Below the pieces are notes generated by a model, which searched no databases, was not told the origin of the DNA, and was given only the letters and a program-made list of their open reading frames with translations. From a virus: 64,000 nt of DNA. The stretch lies in the IMG/VR virus record IMGVR_UViG_3300050139_000358, positions 1 to 64,000 of that record, one strand, 5' to 3'. Every line of letters starts with the position of its first letter. Position 1 is the stretch's first letter. The position numbers and the translations under genes are program-made. Below, in pieces: positions 23,986-33,088 of the stretch.

Positions 23986-24522
23986 ATGAATGCAGTCGCT
24001 GAACAATTAAAATTCACCAGCCTTGATAGCGCGGTCATTTCGGCTTGTGAAATGAATCCGGCGGATAGCGATGCGGCGGCGGAGTGCCTGTTAGGAATTC
24101 TTGCCCAGGATAAGCGGCTATATGACCAGTCCCACAACTACCTGATCGAAATAGCGGTCAAGGATCTGGTGAGCAGCAAAATAACAGTGCAGCGGCGCGG
24201 GCTGTTCCGTGAAGCGCCGGTAAAAAATCAAAGTAATGCCTGCCTGCGCAAACTGTCGTCAGTCATAGCCGCTCGCGTCGGCCTGCTGAATTACCCGCTC
24301 AAGCGCGCTGGCAAGGTGCTGGCTGACGCGACCATTCAAGACCTGAAAGCAGAAGCCGCCATGCACCGGGCAAAAGCCAAGGGGAATACCAGCAAGGCTG
24401 CGTGGCTGGAGTCGATTGTCGAACACATGCAGCGCAAAAATTCCGCAACGGTGGCGGATGCGCTTGACCATCAAGACTTGTACGGCCTCGCCATGAAGGC
24501 GGGCGTGAGCGACCTGGCTTGA
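23986..24522 (+). CDS. Phage protein, unknown
   Basis: 178 residues, mainly helical (MNPADSDAAAECLLGILAQD, LRKLSSVIAARVGLLNYPLK). ATG 23986 has GGAGGTG upstream. The C-terminal Lys/Ala-rich part may bind nucleic acid. Last gene before the structured gap and IS110-like gene. Confidence 0.65.
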   Translation: MNAVAEQLKFTSLDSAVISACEMNPADSDAAAECLLGILAQDKRLYDQSHNYLIEIAVKDLVSSKITVQRRGLFREAPVKNQSNACLRKLSSVIAARVGLLNYPLKRAGKVLADATIQDLKAEAAMHRAKAKGNTSKAAWLESIVEHMQRKNSATVADALDHQDLYGLAMKAGVSDLA

Positions 24523-24736
24523 TGATTTACGAGCGGTGCGGCCGTCCCAGTCATGATGCCCAGTGTCTGATTGCCGAACTGCTCACCTTTTTGCTTGTTT
24601 CGGCCAAACTGCTTATGACGCCCAAAGGCCCGGTGTTGAGACAAGCAACCTTTTTACGGATGGCGGCCATTGGTTGTCTGATGCCCAAGAGAAGCATGCC
24701 GTCATCCACCCGTTTTTACCATAAGGAGATTTCCAT
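24523..24736 (+). ncRNA. Structured non-coding stretch upstream of an IS110-like gene
   Basis: 214 bp without a convincing gene; the one open frame (73 aa from 24519) has no recognisable protein. An 11-bp stem pairs TTGCTTGTTTC (24591-24601) with GAGACAAGCAA (24638-24648), one G-T wobble, and GGCC pairs inside it. CCTTTTT flanks both arms. IS110 elements encode their bridge RNA in the non-coding end upstream of the transposase, so a relic or derivative is possible but unproven. Confidence 0.35.
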
Positions 24737-25822
24737 ATGAGCGCAGTACAAACAGTTTCGAGAGGGAAGGCCAGTTTGGCACTGATGCCCATTGAATATG
24801 TGCCCACCCCCTCTCACCCTATTGGAGTCGTCGGCCATATCGCCATTGATGCCCACGTTGCAGATGCCGATGACTCCAACCATTTTGACGCGGACGGCCA
24901 CAACCGTAGTGATGCCCTGGAATCCGCTGCCGCCCGCGTCACCCTGATCGATGCCATCCGTGAGCACTACCACCAGTTCAAAGACCTGCAAAGCGCGGAG
25001 ACGCGCCTGACGTTGCAGATCAAGGCGCTGTGCCGCCGCGCGTGCGGCGAACAGGTGAAAGAAAATACGGAAGACGAGGAAGACAAGGCCGCCAAGACAA
25101 AGGCGGACAATGTGTATGCCGAGGTGGTCAAGTCCATCAAAGACGGGACGGAAGACGCTTTGAGCGCAGAGGCGCAAGTCGTGTCGCAAGTGGCGATCCC
25201 GCTGATGGCGGCGCGGGCCAGCATTCACCGCGCCAGCCTTGGCCCTAAGGGAGAGGGTGAAAAGCTGTGCAAGCAGTTGACGCACATTGTTCCGTTTGTC
25301 GAGTCCATTAAGGGGTTCTCCTATGGCGGGCTGTCGATGATTATCGGAGAGGCGGGCGACTTATCCAACTACGCGAATCCGGCAAAGCTGTGGAAGCGCA
25401 TGGGGCTTGCGCCATTCACCAAGGGCGATAGGGTTCAATGCGGAAAAACATGGCGCACCGGGGGCGGGCTGAATGCGGAAGACTGGACAGCCTTCGGATA
25501 TTCGCCGCGCCGCCGCTCCGTCATGTTTCAGATCGCCGACAGCATGATGAAGCACCAGATCAGAACCGATAAGGACGAGGACGGCAAAAAGCTGGAAACA
25601 TCGATCGCAACTGGGTATTACGGCGAGGTGTATTTGGCTCGCAAGCAGTATTTGATTGAGCGCAATAAGGGAGAAGGCTTAACTGTGCGACCTGCCGCAA
25701 AGATCAACAAAAAGAACGAAGCGACCTCGGTCAGTCTTGGGAAAATTCACCATCAGGCGAAGCAATTTACTGAAAAGCGTTTGCTGCTTGACCTATGGAA
25801 GGCATGGAACCAGCGCCCATAA
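24737..25822 (+). CDS. Phage protein with IS110-family Transposase_20-like domain
   Basis: 361 residues. The C-terminal half resembles Transposase_20 of IS110 recombinases: IIGEAGDLSNYANPAKLWKR, MGLAPF and a following G-R-motif region with YSPRRRSVMFQIADSMM. The N-terminal RuvC-like DEDD domain of IS110 is missing; residues 60-170 are instead helical. The place of the catalytic Ser (typically QSG) reads VQCG, so Ser may be replaced by Cys. Such proteins recur inside phage genomes as fixed genes rather than as insertion sequences; no terminal repeats were seen. ATG has AAGGAG upstream. Role unknown. Confidence 0.7.
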   Translation: MSAVQTVSRGKASLALMPIEYVPTPSHPIGVVGHIAIDAHVADADDSNHFDADGHNRSDALESAAARVTLIDAIREHYHQFKDLQSAETRLTLQIKALCRRACGEQVKENTEDEEDKAAKTKADNVYAEVVKSIKDGTEDALSAEAQVVSQVAIPLMAARASIHRASLGPKGEGEKLCKQLTHIVPFVESIKGFSYGGLSMIIGEAGDLSNYANPAKLWKRMGLAPFTKGDRVQCGKTWRTGGGLNAEDWTAFGYSPRRRSVMFQIADSMMKHQIRTDKDEDGKKLETSIATGYYGEVYLARKQYLIERNKGEGLTVRPAAKINKKNEATSVSLGKIHHQAKQFTEKRLLLDLWKAWNQRP

Positions 25823-25900
25823 ATTAAAACGCCCCCATAAAATAATTATGAGAGCGCCCCCGACAAGGTGAATCTTAGCATAATTTTGAATGGAGGCAGA

Positions 25901-26527
25901 ATGTCGTTAACTTCAAATAGGGTAGATCAGGCCAATGTAGTCAAGAACATTGGTAAAAGGATGAGGGAGGCGCGCGACCTTTGCAATTTGTCGCAGAGCG
26001 TGGCCGCCAAGCGGTTCGGGTACTCAAACCCTTCGAAGCTGTCGAAGGTTGAGGGGGCGACCGATACCAACTCTGTCCCGTTGTGGCTGATTGTTGAGGC
26101 ATCACGAATTTATGAAGTCTCGATAGACTACCTGTTTGGAGTTTCGGACGATTGGGAAACAGGCGCCCGGATGACGCAAGAGCGCGATGTGTCCCAATGG
26201 CTGTTCAATACCTGGGAGAAGATGCGCACGCGCGATATGTCTGTGTTGAAGGAGCTACATAGCGACGTAGAGCTGATGGATAGGGTGACTACCCTGACGC
26301 TGGAGCACTTGGAAAACATTGACGCGGCGATGCGGCGTTACATCGAACTGAATCCGCAGTTTGAGGATATGCGGGGCGGTGTCAGGCTGGAGGCGACTAT
26401 TGTTGAGGCTCTGGGTTATGCGCGCGAGTCCAGAAAGAAAATGGATCGGTTTCGCGGGAAGTGCAAAAACAGGGCGGCGGAAAGCAATCAACTGACGCTG
26501 TGCCTGGAATCAGAGAAGGAAGCTTGA
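25901..26527 (+). CDS. XRE-family HTH regulator
   Basis: 208 residues. N-terminal XRE helix-turn-helix (IGKRMREARDLCNLSQSVAA, KRFGYSNPSKLSKVEG), then a helical C-terminal half. ATG 25901 has TGGAGG upstream. Its place directly before terminase suggests a regulator of late genes, but this is positional inference. Confidence 0.75.
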   Translation: MSLTSNRVDQANVVKNIGKRMREARDLCNLSQSVAAKRFGYSNPSKLSKVEGATDTNSVPLWLIVEASRIYEVSIDYLFGVSDDWETGARMTQERDVSQWLFNTWEKMRTRDMSVLKELHSDVELMDRVTTLTLEHLENIDAAMRRYIELNPQFEDMRGGVRLEATIVEALGYARESRKKMDRFRGKCKNRAAESNQLTLCLESEKEA

Positions 26528-26528
26528 C

Positions 26529-27356
26529 ATGGCTGCAAAACCGAAACTTACCGCCGAGCAGTGGGCGGAAGTCAGAACTCGGTGGGAGACTGATGCGCGC
26601 AAAGGGTTTCCGTGGCTTATTGATGAGCTATCACTCCCAGTCAGTGCAGAGGCGATACGCCTACGCTCAAAAAGTGAATCATGGGAGAAAGGAAAAGGCT
26701 CCAATGGCGCCGGGAAGAAGGCTGCTGCTGGGAAAAAAGCAAAGCCAGTAGCCAAGCTTGCGGGTAAATCCAAGCTTGGAGGATTGAAAGAATCCAAGCT
26801 TGGAGATTCTGAATCGGAAAAGAATGCCGTAGGAAGGCCGACCCTGTATCGCGATGAGTATGCCGAGCAGGCTAAAGGCGCATGCTTAATGGGGGCGGAT
26901 GATGCAAAGCTGGCTGAGTTATTCGATGTTACCGAGCAGACCATTAATAACTGGAAGCATGACCACCCTGTTTTTTTTGAGTCCTTAAAGGAAGGGAAGG
27001 AAGTAGCAGATGCTAATGTTGCATCAGCGCTTTATATGCGTGCGGTTGGCTGTTCTCATCCTGATGTCCATGTCAGCAATTTCCAAGGTTCAATAACCGT
27101 CACGCCGATCACCAAGCATTACCCGCCTGAGACAGCAGCTGGTATTTTCTGGTTGAAGAATCGCCAGCCCAAGCTCTGGAAGGATAGGGTCGAGATCAAG
27201 GAAGAGATCAATCTGAATGTGTTTCCGCCAAGGGAAGTGCTGCAAGAGCTATATGACGCATCGCTCAAACGCTCAACCGAGAAGGCGGCAATCCTTGCCG
27301 GCCGCCGAGAGCGCCTTGGAATCGTAATTGACCAACAGGATCAAGATGGCGACTAA
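26529..27356 (+). CDS. terS: Terminase small subunit
   Basis: 275 residues. Residues 1-60 form a first helical domain, followed by a Lys/Ala-rich linker and a second helix-turn-helix (KLAELFDVTEQTINNWKHDH), then a C-terminal region (AAGIFWLKNRQPKLWKDRVE) typical for small terminases. It would recognise phage DNA and recruit the large subunit. ATG has GAAGGAAG upstream; the 3' end overlaps terL by 11 bp. The linker DNA carries three CAAGCTTG palindromes. Confidence 0.88.
   Translation: MAAKPKLTAEQWAEVRTRWETDARKGFPWLIDELSLPVSAEAIRLRSKSESWEKGKGSNGAGKKAAAGKKAKPVAKLAGKSKLGGLKESKLGDSESEKNAVGRPTLYRDEYAEQAKGACLMGADDAKLAELFDVTEQTINNWKHDHPVFFESLKEGKEVADANVASALYMRAVGCSHPDVHVSNFQGSITVTPITKHYPPETAAGIFWLKNRQPKLWKDRVEIKEEINLNVFPPREVLQELYDASLKRSTEKAAILAGRRERLGIVIDQQDQDGD
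26752..26803. repeat. Three CCAAGCTTG palindromes in terS (candidate pac site)
   Basis: CCAAGCTTG(G) occurs at 26752-26760, 26770-26779 and 26794-26803 within the linker of terS; the last two are perfect 10-bp palindromes inside a larger ATCCAAGCTTGGAG direct repeat. Headful phages often place pac inside terS. Confidence 0.4.
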
Positions 27357-28866
27357 GCCTTTATTGTTGCCGGAAGACCCGCGCTGGATTGAGTTCTGCA
27401 AGGAATACGCCGAGAGCGCCGAGCGGTTCGCCAGAGAAGTGCAGGGGGTTGACCCGTCTGAGCAGCAAGTTCACCTGTTCACCCAGGTGTCGGCATCCCG
27501 GTCTAGGGTTTCTGTGTCGTCTGGCCATGGCACGGGTAAAACCTTCTCGCTATCCAATATCGTCCTGTGGCATCTGCTGTGCTACCCGATGTCGGTCACG
27601 CTATTGACGGCGAACGACATGGATCAGCTCAAGGCTACGCTGTGGAAGGAAATCGGCGTCGCCCTGGAGCGTATCCGGCGCGGCCCGCATGGCTGGATTG
27701 CCGATCACGTTGAGATTCTGGCAAATGCGACATGCCGGATCGTCGGGTTTGAGCAGGTCTGGTTTGTAGAAAGCAAGACTGCGAACGAGAAAACGGCAAA
27801 CAAGATGGCCGGCCGCCACGGTGAATGGCTGCTGGTTATCGGCGATGAGGCGTCAACCCTTCCGGATAACGTGCTTACCACACTGACCGGTGCGCTGACT
27901 GAGCAGCACAACCGGATGCTGTTGACCAGCCAGCCCACGCGCAACGCCGGGTTCTTTTATCGCACGCACAACGACCTTGCTATTCAAAACGGCGGGGAGT
28001 GGATTCCTATGGTGTTCGACTCGTTCGATTCGCCATTTGTGAGCGACGATTCGCTGATGGAGCTGTGGAACTCCTACGACGACGACGAGCGAAACGTGCG
28101 CCTGCTGGGGAGATTCCCGCAGGACTCGTCAAAGCACATGATGAGCCTGAAGGTTGCTGAATCACTGTACCAGCGTGGCCGGATTATCAAGGATGGCGAG
28201 AATTTCGGCTGGTTTGTCCTGGGCGACATCGCTTCAGGTGAGGGATTACGGGATAAATCGTCATGCGTGGTCGCTCGTGTCACCGGCTACGGAGACATGG
28301 GGCCGGATGCGCGCCGCGTCGAGGTTGTCGAAGTTCCGATCCTGACCAACAAGATTCGCTCGAACCTGTTTGCCGGGTCGCTGGCGGATGAAGGCGCAAA
28401 CCTTGAGAGCGTCACCTACGTGATCGACTCGGGCGGACTGGGCATCAACGTCTGCCAAGACCTTGAGGATATGGGCAAGGTTGTCCACCGAGTGAATTGG
28501 GGGAGTCCTTGCTTCAAGAAGAAGAACAAAGACCGATACCTGAACCTTCGGGCGCAGGCCATGCACCAGGCGGCGCGCGCGGCGAAGGAGGGGCGGCTGT
28601 CTGTGCTGACCCAGAACTACCGGAATGTGCTGCTGAACCAGTCTTCGCGGATCCCCAAGAACTTCACTGACAAGGGGCGGATTCGTGTTCCTCCGAAAGG
28701 GTCGGTCGAGTGGGATGGACTGAGCAGCCCAGACTTATGGGACAGCATCTGTTTTGCTTTCCTTGAGGACGCAAACTACATGGTGTGCGAGGGCGGCGTG
28801 AAGGCGGCGGATGGACTGGTTGAGTCAGCTATGGCGCGGGCAGAGAGTCTGTTTGCGGATGTTTAA
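27346..28866 (+). CDS. terL: Terminase large subunit
   Basis: 506-residue packaging motor ATPase/nuclease. Walker A is SGHGTGKTFSLS, Walker B LLVIGDEAS, followed by the coupling motif LLTSQPTRN. The C-terminal nuclease region contains GDIASGEG and VTYVIDSGGLG with the expected acidic residues, and DLWDSICFAF near the end. ATG 27346 has AGGA upstream; TTG 27328 is an unneeded alternative. Confidence 0.95.
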   Translation: MATKPLLLPEDPRWIEFCKEYAESAERFAREVQGVDPSEQQVHLFTQVSASRSRVSVSSGHGTGKTFSLSNIVLWHLLCYPMSVTLLTANDMDQLKATLWKEIGVALERIRRGPHGWIADHVEILANATCRIVGFEQVWFVESKTANEKTANKMAGRHGEWLLVIGDEASTLPDNVLTTLTGALTEQHNRMLLTSQPTRNAGFFYRTHNDLAIQNGGEWIPMVFDSFDSPFVSDDSLMELWNSYDDDERNVRLLGRFPQDSSKHMMSLKVAESLYQRGRIIKDGENFGWFVLGDIASGEGLRDKSSCVVARVTGYGDMGPDARRVEVVEVPILTNKIRSNLFAGSLADEGANLESVTYVIDSGGLGINVCQDLEDMGKVVHRVNWGSPCFKKKNKDRYLNLRAQAMHQAARAAKEGRLSVLTQNYRNVLLNQSSRIPKNFTDKGRIRVPPKGSVEWDGLSSPDLWDSICFAFLEDANYMVCEGGVKAADGLVESAMARAESLFADV

Positions 28867-28938
28867 GGGAAAACCGCACCAGAAACGCTAATCAGTAGTG
28901 CGAACATTGCGTGAGTATATTCATAAGGAGTCCGCGCT

Positions 28939-29757
28939 ATGGAAACCCCAGTTATTCGCTACAACCTCAAAGACCGTGGCCGCAAGCATGTCGGTCAAGA
29001 GCGCAATTTCAACATCAGGGCGATTTGCGACGCCATCAACAGCCCGGCGTGCCAGGAGCGCGTATCGACGCGAGGAATGGCCGGGTACTACGGCCACATG
29101 CCGCGCATCCGCTATGGCATGAATCCAGTTGAAGGGGTAATCGACGGCGGCAAGTACGTTCCGGTCGAGCCAGCCTTTGTGACCACCTACCTGAAGGCGG
29201 ATTACGACGGCAATGTGGAGCACCGGGCAGAGTTCCTTGATACCACCGCAGGTAGGCTGGCGGCGAAGCTGTTTGACGGGAAGATGGGCGGGTTTTCAAC
29301 CGCAATCGACACGTCAAAGCCTGAGTTTTTCGGGCTTGACTACGTTCTGGAGCCCAATTTCGTCAAAAACTCCTATCGCGGCATCGCGCTGGATGACATC
29401 GGCGGCATGACTTACGATGATGTGTTCTCAGCTGAACAGAATGAGCAGGCGCAAAGCATGATTGTGCTGCTGGATAGCGTCAACGCAGAGCGCGAAGCCA
29501 CCGGAGCCGTCATTGAGCGCCTGCAAGCCGAAAACGAGCAGCTTATTTCGATGCTTGCCAGCAAGGGGGTCGATGCGGTATCCGTGCTGGATTCCGTTTC
29601 TATTATGCCGGTCGCCGTCTCTGTTGATGCAGCTGAGCGCATGAATCGCGATGCCAAGCTCTTCATGGGAGCCGATTTGCCCGCGTTTATTGAGCCGGTG
29701 GAGCCAAAACAGTCCGATCCGCTCTATGACCGGCTGCTTGGCAAGTTCACCCGGTAA
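28939..29757 (+). CDS. Probable head maturation protease/scaffold
   Basis: 272 residues. The N-terminal two thirds (GMNPVEGVIDGGKYVPVEPA, AAKLFDGKMGGFSTAI, GLDYVLEPNFV) resemble prohead-protease-type proteins; the C-terminal part has a short coiled coil (NAEREATGAVIERLQAENEQ) as in a fused scaffold. Position after terL and before the capsid gene supports this. AAGGAG precedes the ATG. Catalytic residues were not assigned. Confidence 0.5.
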   Translation: METPVIRYNLKDRGRKHVGQERNFNIRAICDAINSPACQERVSTRGMAGYYGHMPRIRYGMNPVEGVIDGGKYVPVEPAFVTTYLKADYDGNVEHRAEFLDTTAGRLAAKLFDGKMGGFSTAIDTSKPEFFGLDYVLEPNFVKNSYRGIALDDIGGMTYDDVFSAEQNEQAQSMIVLLDSVNAEREATGAVIERLQAENEQLISMLASKGVDAVSVLDSVSIMPVAVSVDAAERMNRDAKLFMGADLPAFIEPVEPKQSDPLYDRLLGKFTR

Positions 29758-29763
29758 TCGTCC

Positions 29764-30489
29764 ATGCTTGAACCCGTCAAATCCGCGTTAGGTGACTACA
29801 TGGGCGGCTTCTACGCTGCCATTGTGCCAACTACCAAGCCGCTTGAGAGCTACGTCACGCGCGGCTTGGCAAAAAGCATCGTGTGGGCTCCAGCGCGCAT
29901 GGTTGATTCAGCTGAGGAAATGCTGGCTTCCTGGCAGCGGAACGATACCGACGGTGCCGCGACTAAGCCTGCGCACCTCCCAGTCATCATCGTTTCAATG
30001 TCCAAGGACTATGTGCCAACTGGGCGGGATTACACGCACCAGGTCGCCGAGTCGGTAATGATGATCCTGCCGGGTGACGTGAAAGAGCGCGTGTTCGGTG
30101 TGCGTGCCATGGCGGGCGACATCCGGGCGCAGATTGCGATATTTTCCCAGGACGAACCAACCGCGCGATCGCTGGCGGCTCAATTCATCCTGTTTCTGGA
30201 TGCAGTCCCAAACCGACGATTCAATGCGCTCTATGCTTTCGCCGGGCAAACTCTTTACTGGCCCGTGCAGGTCGAGTCGCCAGATTCTCCGGCCATGTCT
30301 ATCCAGACAGATGCGAAGAACCTCACTATTCTCGCCATCGACATCACACTGAAGGCTGAAATACCGCTCTTCGATGCTCCGGCCGTCGGCCAGCCGAATG
30401 ATGGGAAGGGAACGCCGGGTACCGCCGATCCTGCCGGGTATCCATTGACTGATCAGGTGAATTACGCCAAGCAAGAGGCGCGCGGATGA
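29764..30489 (+). CDS. Structural protein, head-tail region, unknown
   Basis: 241 residues, acidic with an ordered core (MSKDYVPTGRDYTHQVAESV, AIFSQDEPTARSLAAQFILF). The position, between protease and capsid genes, suggests a connector, tail terminator or tail completion protein. Overlaps the next gene by 4 bp. Confidence 0.6.
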   Translation: MLEPVKSALGDYMGGFYAAIVPTTKPLESYVTRGLAKSIVWAPARMVDSAEEMLASWQRNDTDGAATKPAHLPVIIVSMSKDYVPTGRDYTHQVAESVMMILPGDVKERVFGVRAMAGDIRAQIAIFSQDEPTARSLAAQFILFLDAVPNRRFNALYAFAGQTLYWPVQVESPDSPAMSIQTDAKNLTILAIDITLKAEIPLFDAPAVGQPNDGKGTPGTADPAGYPLTDQVNYAKQEARG

Positions 30490-30974
30490 TCCAGATTCAA
30501 GCCACCATCACCGGGTACGGCGGGCGAGCATGCAGCCTGTTTTCAGCCTTTGATACCGACGCAAAGGTGCTGATCGTTGGTGCCGAGGCAGAATATCGCG
30601 CCCAGCGCCGAGAGAATTGCATCGTGCTGACCAATGATCCAGAAATTCAGCGCGATAGCCTGTTCTCCGATGCAGACCTGCGCAACGCCATTTCCGCATT
30701 CTTTTCCCTGAAGTCCGGCGTCGCGGCGGATGGCAAGAGCTCGCGCATTGCATTCTCCGAGCGCGCCGCGCGCGCCAATCCTGAGCAGTCCATCGAGAAG
30801 GACGGTATTGATGCGGGCGGGCCGCGCTTCCGTGTTGCCGAGGGCGTGACCTGTGGGCAGATTGCTGCGCTGGCGACGTGCTTGCATGCCCTGCGTGCCG
30901 ATACCGTAGAGCGCACCGTGAAGATGGCGGAGTCGTTCAAATTCCTTGCGCACGGCGGAATTTTGACGATATGA
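30486..30974 (+). CDS. Structural-region protein, unknown
   Basis: 162 residues starting MIQIQATITGYGGRACSLFS; alpha/beta, C-terminal helix rich in Ala. ATG overlaps the previous stop (ATGA). No domain recognised; virion assembly role inferred from place only. Confidence 0.6.
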   Translation: MIQIQATITGYGGRACSLFSAFDTDAKVLIVGAEAEYRAQRRENCIVLTNDPEIQRDSLFSDADLRNAISAFFSLKSGVAADGKSSRIAFSERAARANPEQSIEKDGIDAGGPRFRVAEGVTCGQIAALATCLHALRADTVERTVKMAESFKFLAHGGILTI

Positions 30975-30984
30975 AAGGCATGCC

Positions 30985-31317
30985 ATGATCGACAAAGACC
31001 CGCGCGCAGCAAAGTCGTTTTACCGGGAAGTGCTCAAGTTTTCCGAGACTACCAAGCCTTGGCAGCCGCATATCTCATACGAAACCAAGCCGGACGAAAT
31101 GTGGGACTTGTCGCTGGTGTCACAGCGCGTGTATGGAAGGCGCGATGAATTCCTTGCCATCATGGCGGCGGCAGAGCTGGACACGGTAGATCAGCCTTTG
31201 CCGCAAAAGCGCCTTACCCTTCCAACCGAAGGACAGCTCTATGCAATCAAGCGTCGCACCGGGTTTGAGTCCATCGCCGCATATCGCGAAGGATTCGCGC
31301 CCACATGGTCGGCGTAA
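30985..31317 (+). CDS. Small structural-region protein, unknown
   Basis: 110 residues with aromatic N-terminal half and RVYGRRDEFLAIMAAAELDT, then LPTEGQLYAIKRRTGFES. The second part resembles LysM-like or baseplate wedge modules that bind linear motifs, but this is tentative. Confidence 0.6.
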   Translation: MIDKDPRAAKSFYREVLKFSETTKPWQPHISYETKPDEMWDLSLVSQRVYGRRDEFLAIMAAAELDTVDQPLPQKRLTLPTEGQLYAIKRRTGFESIAAYREGFAPTWSA

Positions 31318-31326
31318 GGAGCGGAC

Positions 31327-32415
31327 ATGCTAGGAAAGATTAAAGGCCATGTTGGAGAAGCCAAGGGGCGCTCCGCAACGGATGCACAGCAGCGTATAGA
31401 TGCTGAGAAGTCGCCGCGCTCAATAATCCTCACTAAGAACGAGGTGCAAGGAGAGTGGGATGCAAGCCGAGTACTGCATACCACGCTGGGCGGTGGGGGA
31501 AACATTACTGCTGACCACTTAGCAGCTTTCCGCCAAAATATACGAATTGCGCAGAATAAATTCAAAGGTTCAGGCATCACTGCACGGCAGGTTATTGATG
31601 CATCCTCTTCACGCCAACTCAAGTATGTGCATGCAAAAGACAATGATGGCGCGCGCAGCGATTTGGACAAAGCGCGCAGCGAAATTACTATGGCCGTACC
31701 GGTGTCGGCCATGAATGGAGATGTCAGGTTCATCACCAATGCGGGCAAGGATTCTAAGGTTACTCGGCACCATGTGCTGGTGCGCTTCAATGCCTTTGCC
31801 GATGCGGTCAACAAGCTCATGGCATCTACTGTTAAAGACCGAAAAGACCCAAAGCAGGCCGCGAACTGGCTGCGCAAGCAAAAGCTGGCTTTCGATTGTG
31901 ACTGTGAGCGGCATCGCTACTTCCTGAGATATGTCTCCACCATCGGCGGGTTTAATGCCGGTAGGCCAGAGCATGGCTATCCGAAAATACGCAATCCAGG
32001 ATTGAAAGGCGTGGCGTGCAAGCATGTCCTGCGCGTCATGGCGGAGATCGACACGTCTGGTACGGTATGGAGTTTCCTGACAAAGCACATGGAAAGGCTG
32101 CAGGCGTCATCCGATAACACGGCACGGACACAGCTCAAGCAGAAAGAAGCCGAGGAAGCCGCAGCCAATCAAAAGGGAAGCAAGATTAAAACGGGCAGGC
32201 AGCGTGCCGCAGAACGCCGCAAGGCGCAGGAAAAGACCGCGATGCGCGAAGCTGTAAAAGCTGCCGAAAAAGCGCCTAGAAAGACATCTAGATCGCGTCA
32301 GAGTGATGCGGCAATTTCAACAGGAAGCGTGACTAAAATGCAAATCGCCATATGGAAGAAAGTCGGATTAAGTGATGCTGAAATTTCAGTCATCGTAGCG
32401 AGCCGTAAAGGATAA
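31327..32415 (+). CDS. Structural-region protein with SWIM-like zinc finger
   Basis: 362 residues. Residues 191-233 show CxC-x37-CxH (CDCERHRYF ... GVACKH), the spacing of a SWIM finger, which in other proteins binds DNA or protein. The C-terminal 110 residues are very basic (Lys/Arg/Ala) and end in a small helical domain (KMQIAIWKKVGLSDAEISVI). Possibly a DNA-associated head or packaging protein. Five bases separate it from the next gene. Confidence 0.65.
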   Translation: MLGKIKGHVGEAKGRSATDAQQRIDAEKSPRSIILTKNEVQGEWDASRVLHTTLGGGGNITADHLAAFRQNIRIAQNKFKGSGITARQVIDASSSRQLKYVHAKDNDGARSDLDKARSEITMAVPVSAMNGDVRFITNAGKDSKVTRHHVLVRFNAFADAVNKLMASTVKDRKDPKQAANWLRKQKLAFDCDCERHRYFLRYVSTIGGFNAGRPEHGYPKIRNPGLKGVACKHVLRVMAEIDTSGTVWSFLTKHMERLQASSDNTARTQLKQKEAEEAAANQKGSKIKTGRQRAAERRKAQEKTAMREAVKAAEKAPRKTSRSRQSDAAISTGSVTKMQIAIWKKVGLSDAEISVIVASRKG

Positions 32416-32420
32416 TCAAC

Positions 32421-32912
32421 ATGCTCACCAATGTACCGGCAGCAGTAAATCGTATGGCGCGCAACGTCATCATAAATCACCCGAATGCATGGTCTTGCCA
32501 AGTATTTAGGAGGTCTGTCACCCGTTCTGGTGCAGTGGTAAGCGGACTTCCGACACTTGGAGGTCTTGGCGTGATGGATGCTGAAGATGAAGATCAGATT
32601 ACCTTCGTGCACCTGGGAAACGGGTTTGCATTGGAGGCGGAAGCATTTTCACCATCGCTGATGATGGATCGGCAGGATGCCAACAACGGCGCAATGAGCG
32701 AGTTTAGATTCTTGATCGAGCCAGAGCACCCCACTGGGATGCCGGGAAACTTCGACGTGCGCAATCGCGACGTGATGATGTTGATATTCTCCGACAGCGT
32801 GAGGATTGCCTATGAAATTGTCGGCGTTGAAACCACGCTCAATATCCCGCCGTATGTCACGCGCTACATTGCCAACCGCAGCAGCTATCTGGACGTGCTG
32901 CCAGTAGTGTAA
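32421..32912 (+). CDS. Structural-region protein, unknown (head-tail)
   Basis: 163 residues, beta-rich (MDAEDEDQITFVHLGNGFAL, NRDVMMLIFSDSVRIAYEI). The layout suggests a head completion or neck protein. It closes the transcript, 24 bp before a strong terminator. Confidence 0.6.
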   Translation: MLTNVPAAVNRMARNVIINHPNAWSCQVFRRSVTRSGAVVSGLPTLGGLGVMDAEDEDQITFVHLGNGFALEAEAFSPSLMMDRQDANNGAMSEFRFLIEPEHPTGMPGNFDVRNRDVMMLIFSDSVRIAYEIVGVETTLNIPPYVTRYIANRSSYLDVLPVV

Positions 32913-32935
32913 AGCATATAAACAGCATGCCAGCG

Positions 32936-32956
32936 CCGCCTTCGGGCGGTTTTTTA
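32936..32956 (+). terminator. Rho-independent terminator before the capsid gene
   Basis: CCGCC-TTCG-GGCGG stem with a stable tetraloop followed by seven T. It separates packaging genes from the capsid/sheath unit, so the 130 bp after it should hold a capsid promoter, which I could not pinpoint. Confidence 0.92.
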
Positions 32957-33088
32957 TTGGGCGTGGGCATGCTTTGTAAACACGGAAAACCCCCCGTTTC
33001 GGATATTTCCTCACTTTCATAATGCCACCTGAGTCAGCTACATGGCTGGCGTTTCCAGTGTTTGAACTTTCCGAAAAGGACAATTGAT

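Noticed and set aside
24519-24740. 73-codon frame before the IS110-like gene
   Set aside because: Its translation has no recognisable protein features and it covers a stem-loop; kept only as a non-coding interval of low confidence.
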